The position numbers and the translations under genes were made by a program. A stretch of 64,000 nt of DNA, from positions 1 to 64,000 of the forward strand of contig JADHSM010000003.1 of NCBI GenBank assembly GCA_016776905.1, in the 5' to 3' direction. Position 1 is the stretch's first letter, and each line of letters begins with the position of its first letter. Below, piece by piece: positions 49,463 to 58,372 of this stretch. The notes under the pieces were generated by a model, which was not told the origin of the DNA, searched no databases, and saw only the letters and a list, made by a program, of their open reading frames with translations. This DNA comes from Planctomycetota bacterium (GTDB taxonomy: Bacteria; Planctomycetota; UBA8108; UBA1146).

Positions 49463-49933
49463 ATGTCAACTCCTGACTCCTCATCCAGAAATAATCTCAT
49501 AGAGGATCTTGATTTCCACTTTACGACAACCGTGAAGGTTCGCCTACCAGAGACGGATGCCATGGGCATTGTCTTTCATGGTAATTATTTCACATATCTG
49601 GAAGTGGGCAGAGTTGAGTATCTTCTCAACCTGGGTCTCGCCGAAGGATTACGCCCGATTCGCGATTTTGAAAATGTCGTGGTCAATGCTCACCTCGATT
49701 TCAAATCGCCCGCACGACTTCATGATGTGCTCTCCATCGATGTTTGTACCAAAGAGATACGTCACAGCTCTTTCACCTTCGCTGTCAAAATTAGACACAA
49801 AAGTGAAAATCGATTGATAGCTTCTGGGTGGACGACCCATTGTGCGATTGATGAAAATTTCAATCCCATCGAAGTCCCTGCCAGCTTCCGCTCAACTATT
49901 GCCAACTATGAGGGCTGGAAGTCTCAAACATGA
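49463..49933 (+). CDS. YbgC-like acyl-CoA thioesterase (hotdog fold)
   Basis: 156 residues. The ATG follows AAGGAGGATAA, an excellent ribosome site. The 4HBT hotdog motif TDAMGIVFHGNYFTYLEVGRVEYL (from residue 31, with Asp32 and the HGNY turn at 39-42) identifies the YbgC/4-hydroxybenzoyl-CoA thioesterase group, which hydrolyses short or aromatic acyl-CoAs. It is coupled to a HIT protein gene by an ATGA overlap. Confidence 0.93.
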   Translation: MSTPDSSSRNNLIEDLDFHFTTTVKVRLPETDAMGIVFHGNYFTYLEVGRVEYLLNLGLAEGLRPIRDFENVVVNAHLDFKSPARLHDVLSIDVCTKEIRHSSFTFAVKIRHKSENRLIASGWTTHCAIDENFNPIEVPASFRSTIANYEGWKSQT

Positions 49934-50325
49934 GCAGCATTTTCACTCAAATAATTAACGGTAAGATTCCCTGTCACGAAGTGTGGCAAGACGATCAACA
50001 TTTGGCATTTCTTGACATTCGCCCTGTCAAACCGGGTCACTGTCTGGTCATCCCCAAAGAAGAGATCAGCCACATTACAGATCTGACTCCCGAAGCCCAC
50101 GCACAACTTTGGAAAGCAGTGCATCTCGTTTCAAGAAAGTTGAAAATGGCCAGTGGCTGCGAACGTGTCGTAATGATGGTTGTCGGCTGGGAAGTTCCCC
50201 ATGTTCACGTTCATTTGATCCCGACCAATTCGGGAGAGGATGTCGCTTTCCCTGATCCCTGCGACTTTGACCCGGCGGACTTCCCGAACTGGGCTCAAAG
50301 AATCTCCTCTGCCGCTGAAGCCTGA
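49930..50325 (+). CDS. HIT-family nucleotide hydrolase/transferase
   Basis: 131 residues. The histidine triad is H91-V-H93-V-H95-LIPT, preceded by the family's early FLDIRPVKPGHCLVIPKEE. The protein is of Hint/HinT type in length and probably hydrolyses nucleoside phosphoramidates or related nucleotides in the cytoplasm. The start overlaps the thioesterase stop, and a bidirectional terminator follows. Confidence 0.94.
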   Translation: MSSIFTQIINGKIPCHEVWQDDQHLAFLDIRPVKPGHCLVIPKEEISHITDLTPEAHAQLWKAVHLVSRKLKMASGCERVVMMVVGWEVPHVHVHLIPTNSGEDVAFPDPCDFDPADFPNWAQRISSAAEA

Positions 50326-50391
50326 TTCTCTGCACGACATTCTCTGACAATACATAAAATCTCTCCCGCAACAGAGGTTCCAACAACAAAA

Positions 50392-50435
50392 AAATGCCCT
50401 CTCATGTTTCTGACATGAGAGGGCATTTGTTTTTC
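50392..50435. terminator. Bidirectional Rho-independent terminator
   Basis: A perfect 16-bp stem (50392-50407 with 50413-50428) encloses the loop TTCTG. T-runs follow on both strands. It lies between the convergent HIT gene and the M36 protease gene and serves both. Confidence 0.93.
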
Positions 50436-50473
50436 AAGTGTCGTCACTCTCACTACGATCCGAAGATCTCTCG

Positions 50474-53400
50474 TCAGGGACAACTCACTTGAGTCTGACA
50501 ATCCGGAAGTGCATCTGTATCATTGATATCAGTTCCACAGTTCGGGTATGGCTGAGCTGGAGGAGACTCTCCACCAAAAAGAAAACCAACAAGTCCTACG
50601 GGATCGGCAATATTCACACTACCGTTATCTGCAAAATCAGCCGCGTCTACGCAGGAGATAGGCAATCCCTCGAACAAGTATTGAAGCATGCTGACCGCAT
50701 CAGAAACATCTACGCTTCCATCCCCATTGGGATCTCCACGCCTGAAGATGGGACCTATATTACAGAATCTATTTTGAACCTGCAGATCATCGATGGCCAT
50801 TTCAACGATGGATCCTGTTCCCGCATCTTGAGCGATGAATCTCAATTGGACGGTATCGGAAAGACTGATGAAGTCGAGCGGAATGAATGTGTGCTGTACC
50901 CATCCTCCTAAAGTATCGGGACCACTATTGGGACCCAACACTTCAACAACAACCCAGTTGGTCAAATCGTTCGTGATTTCCACCTGGGCAGTATCGGTGA
51001 ATGGCGTTGCACCCGCTCCATTGGAGTACCATCTCCAGTAACTGATTTCTGTATCCCATGCTGCGCCAATCGATCCTGAAAGATCAAAGACGGGCGACTT
51101 CAGTGTCGTGGCTCCTCCGTCAATGTCATTCTCTCCCAGCGCTCCTCCTATGGATCCTTGCCCGGTAATCCAAGCCACCGCCCCTCCGGATCCATGGCCG
51201 GATTCTGGTTGAGCAGCGGTTCCAATGGGATCGACTCGCTCCCAGATTCCAGTGGTTGCGGTATCTGTAGGCTCTCCAACCGTCCAACCCGTATCAATCT
51301 CCATATCATCTGCGAAATCAACCTGAATCGAAGTGAACACCAGTGCGGTGTAAGGAGCAGCCGCTCCCGATTCAGGCCGCAAGAACTCTACGCCTGCAGA
51401 ATTCTGAAAGCGAATGTAGTACTGAATCTCATCCCCACAAAGTTGCTCAGGAATGGTCGCAGAGAAAATATCACCCGACACCTGAACGATGGGCTCCTCT
51501 GAGAAGGCCCCTGTATTTCCTTGTCGGTGAAATAACACCCCAGAATCAGGATTCACAGAACTCAACCCTGCTATCACGTCGACTCTGAAAGAGGCTGCGA
51601 TTTGTGACTGGAGTTCCTGCGGACGTCCCTCTGGAAAGCTAATCACGAGTTCCGGAAGCACTGGGCAATCGATAGAGTGAGCCGCAAATGCGGAACAGAT
51701 CAGATTAAAATTGGGCGTTCCCGTGCCAAGTTCTCCATCGTCATCATCCAACGTGAGAACTTCAATAGCAGTTTCAGGATGAGCGCTAGACTCGCCCACT
51801 CCACCGATGGTGATCAACAACCAATCGACAAACAATTGCCGGGTATGATCAAGACCTTCCACAGATCCCAATTCGGCTCCGAACCCTTCTCGTATCAACC
51901 AAAAGCTGGACCCTAAAATTTGTCCGCAGGTATGAACGGAGGTCGACGGGCATGGATACTGGATTCCTGCCGAAATCGGATCTCTCACCTGTGTGCCTGG
52001 CCCGAGGAAATCTCGCCCAATGATGGGATCATCAAACTGCAACATACTGACGACGTCAGAGAATCCTTCCCCGAAGCCCCCTTGAGCTAATCCAAGCCTG
52101 TCGACGATGAAGTGTCCATATTCGTGGGAAACGACACTCGCGTAACTAGTATTCACACAGCCAGCACCCGCTTGGAAAAAATTGATGCTCTGAGCCCCTG
52201 GGCTGAAAAAAGCATTGCATGTATCAACAATATTCACATTCGTAGTGATCGAAACATCGATCCCGAGAACACCATCCGGGGTTCTAGATCGAATAAAATC
52301 ATGCGTCAGGTGTGTGTAGTGATATGCATTCACTTCTGCCACTTGGAGAGCATCGTATACAGCATTCAACTCTATGAGCACAGGTCCAGGAGGAGCGACG
52401 GGTGTCGTTCTTGACAAATTCGCTCCGCCCTCATTCACAACTGTGGACCATTGCCCCGACAGACTCGTCTGAAGGTCGACCTGATCAACGCCACTATAAG
52501 GGACAACGAATTCACCGGCATCATTCGAGGAAGTGGATGCACCTCCAGGAATAGAAACCGTAATCCCTCCGATCGGGGTTGCAGCTGGGGGATTAGAAGG
52601 CGTGTCAGGAAAACCACCCGTAGTGACTCTGGCTTCCACAGCTCCTTCAATATCAACATGAAGTATTTGATTTCGCACTTCGAGGGTTCGGCCTGAAGAG
52701 GGATCGACGTTGATCGCCCAATCCTCTCGCTGCGCAGGAGTCTTTCCCGTCGCCACAATGCGGTAAACAAGTCGAGATTCGCTTCTTAAACTGGCACTCG
52801 GTTCGATGAGGAGTTCAGCCTTGGACCAATTCAGCTGTTCACTTCCGCGCCAATCTTGGCGGGCCAATCTCAAAGCCTCTTCTGCAGAAATCTCAACAGG
52901 CGAATATCCAGAAACAGGTTCATGTGCCAAATGCCCCGCGGCGTAAACGAGAGTCGACCGACCCGAAACGGGGTCAGGACGCAAAAGTAATCGAAATGCC
53001 GAATGCTCAACGGGAATACCATCTATCACCTGACGATATCCTCGAACTGTCGCTTCCTGAGTGGGAAGGTCAGTCGCGTATAAAAGTTCCAGATCTCCAG
53101 GCTGGATGCCAAAAGCGACGGCATGTCTTTCAAGGAACACATCTACCGCTTCATCATCTGTGATCCCGGATGTGAACCGTGATCCATAGAGTTGAATCCT
53201 GCCCAGATCATCCTTTAGGACCGAGACATCGGGATAACTTTCCATGAACTGCTCAAGAGCGGAGTCTCTCTCCCCTGCATAGGGACGCTCCACCCAGTCC
53301 TGAGCATCTAATTGAAGGCTCTGAAAACCGGTAAAAATTAGGGCGAGCACGAACCACAATGAAAGGGACCTATACCCCTTTTCCTTCATTTCGGATCTGG

Positions 53401-53482
53401 ATTGCAGACCTTCACTCCCCGAAAAAATATGGTCATTCCTAATAAATTGCTGCTTCTCGTACAAAGATCCATTGGATCTCAT
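50474..53482 (-). CDS. Secreted M36 fungalysin-like metalloprotease with C-terminal dockerin-like cassette
   Basis: 1002 residues from the ATG at 53482, behind GGAAGGAA; an ATG at 53389 just before the hydrophobic stretch (LSLWFVLALIFTGF) is the other choice, so the signal peptide has a long N-region or a later start. A propeptide/FTP-like region comes first. The peptidase has HEYGH (453-457) and the third zinc ligand Glu472 in GGFGEGFSD, the M36 pattern. A C-terminal sandwich and a MAM-like domain (about 700-890) are followed by the dockerin-like cassette in the last 85 residues. It is paralogous to the next gene upstream. It should be active outside the cell. Confidence 0.9.
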   Translation of the reverse strand: MRSNGSLYEKQQFIRNDHIFSGSEGLQSRSEMKEKGYRSLSLWFVLALIFTGFQSLQLDAQDWVERPYAGERDSALEQFMESYPDVSVLKDDLGRIQLYGSRFTSGITDDEAVDVFLERHAVAFGIQPGDLELLYATDLPTQEATVRGYRQVIDGIPVEHSAFRLLLRPDPVSGRSTLVYAAGHLAHEPVSGYSPVEISAEEALRLARQDWRGSEQLNWSKAELLIEPSASLRSESRLVYRIVATGKTPAQREDWAINVDPSSGRTLEVRNQILHVDIEGAVEARVTTGGFPDTPSNPPAATPIGGITVSIPGGASTSSNDAGEFVVPYSGVDQVDLQTSLSGQWSTVVNEGGANLSRTTPVAPPGPVLIELNAVYDALQVAEVNAYHYTHLTHDFIRSRTPDGVLGIDVSITTNVNIVDTCNAFFSPGAQSINFFQAGAGCVNTSYASVVSHEYGHFIVDRLGLAQGGFGEGFSDVVSMLQFDDPIIGRDFLGPGTQVRDPISAGIQYPCPSTSVHTCGQILGSSFWLIREGFGAELGSVEGLDHTRQLFVDWLLITIGGVGESSAHPETAIEVLTLDDDDGELGTGTPNFNLICSAFAAHSIDCPVLPELVISFPEGRPQELQSQIAASFRVDVIAGLSSVNPDSGVLFHRQGNTGAFSEEPIVQVSGDIFSATIPEQLCGDEIQYYIRFQNSAGVEFLRPESGAAAPYTALVFTSIQVDFADDMEIDTGWTVGEPTDTATTGIWERVDPIGTAAQPESGHGSGGAVAWITGQGSIGGALGENDIDGGATTLKSPVFDLSGSIGAAWDTEISYWRWYSNGAGATPFTDTAQVEITNDLTNWVVVEVLGPNSGPDTLGGWVQHTFIPLDFISLSDTVQLRFIAQDAGTGSIVEMAIDDLQVQNRFCNIGPIFRRGDPNGDGSVDVSDAVSMLQYLFEGLPISCVDAADFADNGSVNIADPVGLVGFLFGGESPPAQPYPNCGTDINDTDALPDCQTQVSCP

Positions 53483-53546
53483 AGCCGTTCCTTCCCCCCA
53501 CCTCGCTGTGTTTATTATCAGATGAGCATTTGCCACATAAACAAGA

Positions 53547-53595
53547 GGTACGTATGGAGGGTAATCTCAGTAAGTCGTTAAGTTATATACGTACC
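53547..53595. promoter_or_regulatory. Spaced inverted repeat with two TACGTA cores upstream of the M36 gene
   Basis: GGTACGTAT (53547-53555) and ATACGTACC (53587-53595) are perfect 9-bp inverted arms 31 bases apart. Each contains the palindrome TACGTA, and the two cores lie 40 bases apart. The site is 65-113 bases before the chosen start at 53482, a fitting place for an operator. No known factor was recognised. Confidence 0.4.
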
Positions 53596-53678
53596 AGACT
53601 TGATCATATCGGCTAGGTAGGAGGTGTGGTAGCAACAATTTATTGACATATCGAGACACATAGGTTCATTAGAGTGGA

Positions 53679-56516
53679 TTAGGGGCAGCTTCCCGAATTC
53701 ACGCAATCCAGACCATCAGTCGTAGGGTCGGCCTCACAAATACCATTGCTGGGCACCCCTGTTCCACCAAACAAAGTCTGAAGAAGTTGAATCACGTCGG
53801 AAAGATCGACGGATCCACCATCGTCTATATCACAAGCATCTTCGCACTGAAAACCTGCGGAATTTCCGAATAGAACTTCCAAGATTTGAACTGCGTCGCT
53901 CAAATCGTCGTTGCCGTCACCGTTACAATCCGATCGAATAAACTCGTTATTTACGGGTGGCGGAGGTGGAGGATTGACAACTTCACACTCAACAGCCGAG
54001 ATCTGAATCAGATCGACACCCGCTTCGACAATACTACCGCCCGCAAGATCTCCGGTATTAAATCTCATCCGAACTGTGCCATTGCCTGAAGTTCCTGCTT
54101 CAATCGCGAATCCACTCTGATACCAACCACCCCCGGCTTCTGGATGGCCAGGTCCCAACTCCTCGACGACAATCCAAGACGCGCCACCGTCCAGACTTTT
54201 CGAGATGGTCAGGAAATCATCTGGAGTACTGACAGACGCATTATTGCAGAACCAACGCCAGAATGTCACTTCGCTTCGAACTGAACTATCGATCGGAAAT
54301 TCAGGACTTGTCAGAGTGGTATCTCCGAAATCAACATCATGAGCACCCATGGTGTCACCTGCAGAACCAAGTCCGGTGAAGTAACCACTCGAATCTCCAC
54401 TGGGAGAAGGTACTCCTGCGGATGCTTGTGCTCCAGAACCGACAGGGACGCCCCACTCCCATCGACCGACCAATGCCGTGTCAGACGGAAGGGAAGTACT
54501 CCAACTAGGATTGGAAGCCAGCGGATCCTCAAGGACCACCACACTTGAAGTCGCGACAAGAGAAGTGAGTGGTTGCGTAGGACCTTCAGCAGGGTACTGA
54601 GTGATAAACCCTCCCTGGTCAGGAACTCGTACATACCATTCCAGCGAAGTCATACAAGCCTGACCGGGAATCTCGCCCTCTAACAATGTAGAGGATATGA
54701 CTTCAAGGGCTGCGACCTGCCAAATCGTACTTCCAGCTTCTCTATACCGAATCTCACACTGACCCGCTGCTGGGGTTGAAGAAATCGTCTGATACGAAAA
54801 TCTTACGGCCTGAGGAATTTCTGGTTCGATCAAGTCACCAAGTCCCTCAATCAGCGAGAGAGACAAGGTTGCTAAATCTGGACATGTCAATCCACCTGCG
54901 GAAGCCGCTGAACAAATGTTATTCCAATAAGGAGCTCCGTTTGAGAGATCTCCATCATCATCACTGGCTACCAAAACTTCCAGAACGATCTCATCTCGAA
55001 TGGGATATCCATTAGCACCACCCAAGGTCATCCCAGACCAATCGACAAAAATTGTTTCCAGTGCTTCTTGACCAGCAACTGTGCCCAAATCATTCCGCAA
55101 ACTAATGCCAAGATTGAACCAAAACTTCCCCAGTGCCTGTCCACAGAAATGTATTCCTGTTGAACAAGGTACAGTGACATTGGACGCGCCCACGCTTCGT
55201 ACATGTAATCCAGGACCTTGGAAATCTTGTCCGATCACTCCTGTCTGGAGATATACGATCGCTAACGAATCTCCGTATCCTTCTCCAAATGCTCCTTGAG
55301 CCAGATTGAGAGAGTTCACGACGTGATGACCAAACTCGTGCATCACAACGGTCGAATATGCGCTATCGACGCAACCCCCACCTGCACGAAGAAACCTGAG
55401 CAGTTGCTGGCTAGGATCGTAAAAGGCATTGCACGTTCCCGACATTCCTGTGGTCGCATTGACCGGAGTCGACATCGCTGGAAATCCCCCTGGGGAATCT
55501 ACAAAAAGCCTGTAGGACTGCTCTATAAAATGAAACGCATTCAACTGAGCGATGAGATGGGTATCTCCGCCGCCATCGAAAACAAGATCAACATTTCCTG
55601 ACCCCGATGGTTCAGAAGCTGTAATGTTCGCGGCTGAAAGGCTAGAAACATTTCCCCAAACCCCCTGAAGCTCAGCGAGGACAGTAAAATTGTTCGAAGC
55701 AGAGGTCAGTAAGTAATCGCCGTTCTCTTGGCTATAAGTCTGGTTGCCACCACCACTGACCAAGGATCCCCTGAGCGCCGACAAACCCACCGAAGAAGTG
55801 CCCTGAGGACCAAGCCCCTCTGTTCTGATAGCGGAGACCGTTCCGGAAGCATCGATAGAACAAACCACTTCCTCTGCTTGGATCAATCGTCCATCCACGG
55901 CAGAGAAATCTAACTGAAAGGTACTGTGCAAAGATTCATCGAGTGCTGAACCATGGAAGACCCATGCGAGCTCTGGTGATTGTTCTTCATTGGGGACGAA
56001 TTCCAGACGGGCAGCGCTCCAGGATCTCTGCGGGAATAGACGGTCGGCCTGTTCCTTCATTCCTGAGTCTTGAAGCAGAGGTTCACTCACCAGTTCTTCG
56101 GAAGTACCGCAATAGGCCCTGTAATGAACAAACCAAGATCCATCATCTGTTTTCTTGAGCAATGAACGGCCGACAGCCCCACGAACAGGAATACCATCTT
56201 GCTCTTGCCGCCACGCCAACTGAACCTGATTTTCAGAAATTTCACGAACCCAATCAAGAGTCAGGCTCAACGCAGTAGTTTCACCGAGAACCCGAATAGC
56301 GTCTAACATTGCGGCGCTCTCAACATCTTGAGCGAGAGGCCCCGTCGATCGGCCATCACGAATGTTGATATCTGCAGAAAGGGCAAAATTTGGAATAATG
56401 AATAGACTCAAGATCCCTAGAGTCAGAAACCATACACAAAGCGTGTGACTTCTTCTCAAGGGACTTGTTGATAGAATATTGCCCCATGTTAGTGGTAACC
56501 GAAATGCCAAAGACAC
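53679..56516 (-). CDS. Secreted M36 fungalysin-like metalloprotease with C-terminal dockerin-like cassette (paralogue)
   Basis: 945 residues. A long basic N-region leads to the export helix (LCVWFLTLGILSLF). The peptidase has HEFGH (393-397) and Glu412 in GAFGEGYGD. A beta-sandwich (about 565-660) and a MAM-like region follow, then a proline stretch (NPPPPPPVN) as linker to the dockerin-like cassette (DCNGDGNDDLSDAV, DIDDGGSVDLSDVI, CEADPTTDGLDC). It shares architecture and gene order with the downstream M36 gene, indicating tandem duplication followed by divergence. Confidence 0.9.
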   Translation of the reverse strand: MSLAFRLPLTWGNILSTSPLRRSHTLCVWFLTLGILSLFIIPNFALSADINIRDGRSTGPLAQDVESAAMLDAIRVLGETTALSLTLDWVREISENQVQLAWRQEQDGIPVRGAVGRSLLKKTDDGSWFVHYRAYCGTSEELVSEPLLQDSGMKEQADRLFPQRSWSAARLEFVPNEEQSPELAWVFHGSALDESLHSTFQLDFSAVDGRLIQAEEVVCSIDASGTVSAIRTEGLGPQGTSSVGLSALRGSLVSGGGNQTYSQENGDYLLTSASNNFTVLAELQGVWGNVSSLSAANITASEPSGSGNVDLVFDGGGDTHLIAQLNAFHFIEQSYRLFVDSPGGFPAMSTPVNATTGMSGTCNAFYDPSQQLLRFLRAGGGCVDSAYSTVVMHEFGHHVVNSLNLAQGAFGEGYGDSLAIVYLQTGVIGQDFQGPGLHVRSVGASNVTVPCSTGIHFCGQALGKFWFNLGISLRNDLGTVAGQEALETIFVDWSGMTLGGANGYPIRDEIVLEVLVASDDDGDLSNGAPYWNNICSAASAGGLTCPDLATLSLSLIEGLGDLIEPEIPQAVRFSYQTISSTPAAGQCEIRYREAGSTIWQVAALEVISSTLLEGEIPGQACMTSLEWYVRVPDQGGFITQYPAEGPTQPLTSLVATSSVVVLEDPLASNPSWSTSLPSDTALVGRWEWGVPVGSGAQASAGVPSPSGDSSGYFTGLGSAGDTMGAHDVDFGDTTLTSPEFPIDSSVRSEVTFWRWFCNNASVSTPDDFLTISKSLDGGASWIVVEELGPGHPEAGGGWYQSGFAIEAGTSGNGTVRMRFNTGDLAGGSIVEAGVDLIQISAVECEVVNPPPPPPVNNEFIRSDCNGDGNDDLSDAVQILEVLFGNSAGFQCEDACDIDDGGSVDLSDVIQLLQTLFGGTGVPSNGICEADPTTDGLDCVNSGSCP

Positions 56517-56777
56517 TTAGATATTGTCCCAACTCATGATCAATAACGTCTCACAATTTTCTCGAGCATTCGCTTGAGTCAGCAGACGCTAAAACCTTGG
56601 CCATTCCCATAAACTTAAGTTCCACACACAGTCAATATTCACTCAATGCCTAAAATACAAATAATGCAAATCACGCCTAATGTATCAAAAGTTCACCGGG
56701 ATGCACGACATTATCGGTCAATTCTCGACCTCAGGACCCTCATATATTTAGATCATAATCCATTACTATTAAATGGT

Positions 56778-57170
56778 TTATGTTATTTCCTTGGGCGCTT
56801 TAACTTCCAGAATTTTTGAGCCAAACAGCCATAACCACGAACAAATCAAACCTGATCCACCCACAGGAGCGAGAAATATGAGTGTTGGAAACATGCCCAA
56901 TGCTGACGAAAAGACGGCGAAACAAAAAAGGAAACAGGAGAACCCCATGAGTATCCCCTGCCGATAGGTGCCATTTCCAGGCCTCGAACAAATCCATAGT
57001 CCTATGGCATGCCAAAACAACATTCGTGTTGCCGTTGCAAACTGCTGAGAAGAGTTCTCCTCTGGCCATCTCTGCTCTAAAAGATGAGATCCTACTGCTG
57101 CCGCTGCAACCGCAAATGCAGCCATCAACAATGCTGCGCACTCTAATAGTCTTTCAGTGGTACTCATCAT
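56778..57170 (-). CDS. DUF423 membrane protein
   Basis: 130 residues from the ATG at 57170, which overlaps the methylase stop as ATGA; the frame is open to 57215 but without a better start. About four transmembrane helices are present. The family phrases AVGSHLL, FATATRMLFWHAIGLWI, FSSALG and PVGGSGLICSWLWL mark DUF423 (YgdD-like), small inner-membrane proteins of unknown function. It is the last gene of the minus-strand methylase group, an unusual place for this family. Confidence 0.85.
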   Translation of the reverse strand: MMSTTERLLECAALLMAAFAVAAAAVGSHLLEQRWPEENSSQQFATATRMLFWHAIGLWICSRPGNGTYRQGILMGFSCFLFCFAVFSSALGMFPTLIFLAPVGGSGLICSWLWLFGSKILEVKAPKEIT

Positions 57171-58372
57171 TTTACCCCTGTGACATCCGAAACCTGACTC
57201 GCAACGAATAGCCATTCGTGAACCTGATCTCTGGTCCGCCCGGGAGCTGGCTTAAAGTTCCTTCGAGTTTCTCCAGTAGCAGGATTTTCATCAGAGTCAC
57301 TTCTGAATCTTCGATGAGGGATCTCGATCAATTTCGGCGTGCGACGACCATCTCCCCCTGACCAATTTGAAAGAATAGTTTCGATTTCAGAGCGATTGAG
57401 TATCCCTTCTTCGCTATACGAAAAAACGATGACTTTGGCTTTTGAATTCTCGATCATTCTCTGCATGGCATGAAAGCAATCACTCCCCCTTCGGCTACAA
57501 AGTGGAGAAGCCTTTTCTTTCCATGGGATCAATCCTGTCTTTCCGTAGACGGAAGATTCGATACGCTCATCCGAATTCTCGAATGGAAGCGTCGCAAGAA
57601 TTTCTGGCAGATGATAATTAGCCGGATACTGACGCTGATTATACGGAGGATCTATGTAAAGAAGATCGCAATCAATCTCTGAGACCCACTCGATGGCGTC
57701 TTTAGAATTTGCTTGTCCTGTCGGACCAAAGACCAAAGCTGGCGCTCTCAACTGAATCGGACGTAATGCACTTTTCTGGATGGTCTTGAGATACGCACCG
57801 TATGTCCCAGAAATATTCGCCACTCTGTCAGCGGCATCGATACAACTGGCTAACAATACCCAGACTTCTTGTTCCTCGATCCGGGCATCTTTTATCCAAG
57901 AACGCAGCAATCCGAGAATCGCATCTAGGCGAGCTGCATTTTCAGGCGTCAGATAATTTCTCTGTGCTTGCCCTGCATTGGAAAACTGTCGAAACAAGAC
58001 ACCTTCCCTAGGAGGAAGTTCCTCTTCCAAGTAGCGGGAAAGACACAAAAATGGTCGCCACTTCTCCAAATCAGGGTTCTCGACATTCGACAAGCGTGTG
58101 ACGGGTAGCGGCTCCAGATTTTTCCAATATTCAGAGAGCGCTTCAAATGTTGGAGGAGACGTTGTTTCCAAATATGCTTTCTGAAAGACTTCAGAACATT
58201 TCATCAAATCCGTGGAAACCACTCGGTGACCCTGAGCTCTAAAGAATCGTCCTACGGTTCCACTCCCGGCAAACAGGTCACAAACGGTTCCTCCCGAATA
58301 ACCGGCAGAGACTGCAGCATTCAAGATCTCTTCTAAGAGGGCAGTTTTGTTTCCCAGCCACCTCAATGTCAA
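57167..58372 (-). CDS. D12-class DNA adenine N6-methyltransferase (first of pair)
   Basis: 401 residues from a TTG at 58372 that overlaps the preceding stop (TTGA). The D12-class order is present: RWLGNKTALLEEI near the start, the SAM-binding motif I DLFAGSGTVGRFF (32-44), a long helical target-recognition insertion, and the catalytic DPPY at 241-244 (YIDPPYNQRQYPANYH). It adds a methyl group to adenine N6. It differs strongly from the second methylase encoded just before it. No restriction endonuclease gene is seen nearby. Confidence 0.9.
   Translation of the reverse strand: MTLRWLGNKTALLEEILNAAVSAGYSGGTVCDLFAGSGTVGRFFRAQGHRVVSTDLMKCSEVFQKAYLETTSPPTFEALSEYWKNLEPLPVTRLSNVENPDLEKWRPFLCLSRYLEEELPPREGVLFRQFSNAGQAQRNYLTPENAARLDAILGLLRSWIKDARIEEQEVWVLLASCIDAADRVANISGTYGAYLKTIQKSALRPIQLRAPALVFGPTGQANSKDAIEWVSEIDCDLLYIDPPYNQRQYPANYHLPEILATLPFENSDERIESSVYGKTGLIPWKEKASPLCSRRGSDCFHAMQRMIENSKAKVIVFSYSEEGILNRSEIETILSNWSGGDGRRTPKLIEIPHRRFRSDSDENPATGETRRNFKPAPGRTRDQVHEWLFVASQVSDVTGVK

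Noticed and set aside
53643..53671. TTGACA with a possible -10 (TCATTA) on the plus strand
   Set aside because: It points into the end of a minus-strand gene with no plus-strand gene to serve, and the -10 match is poor.
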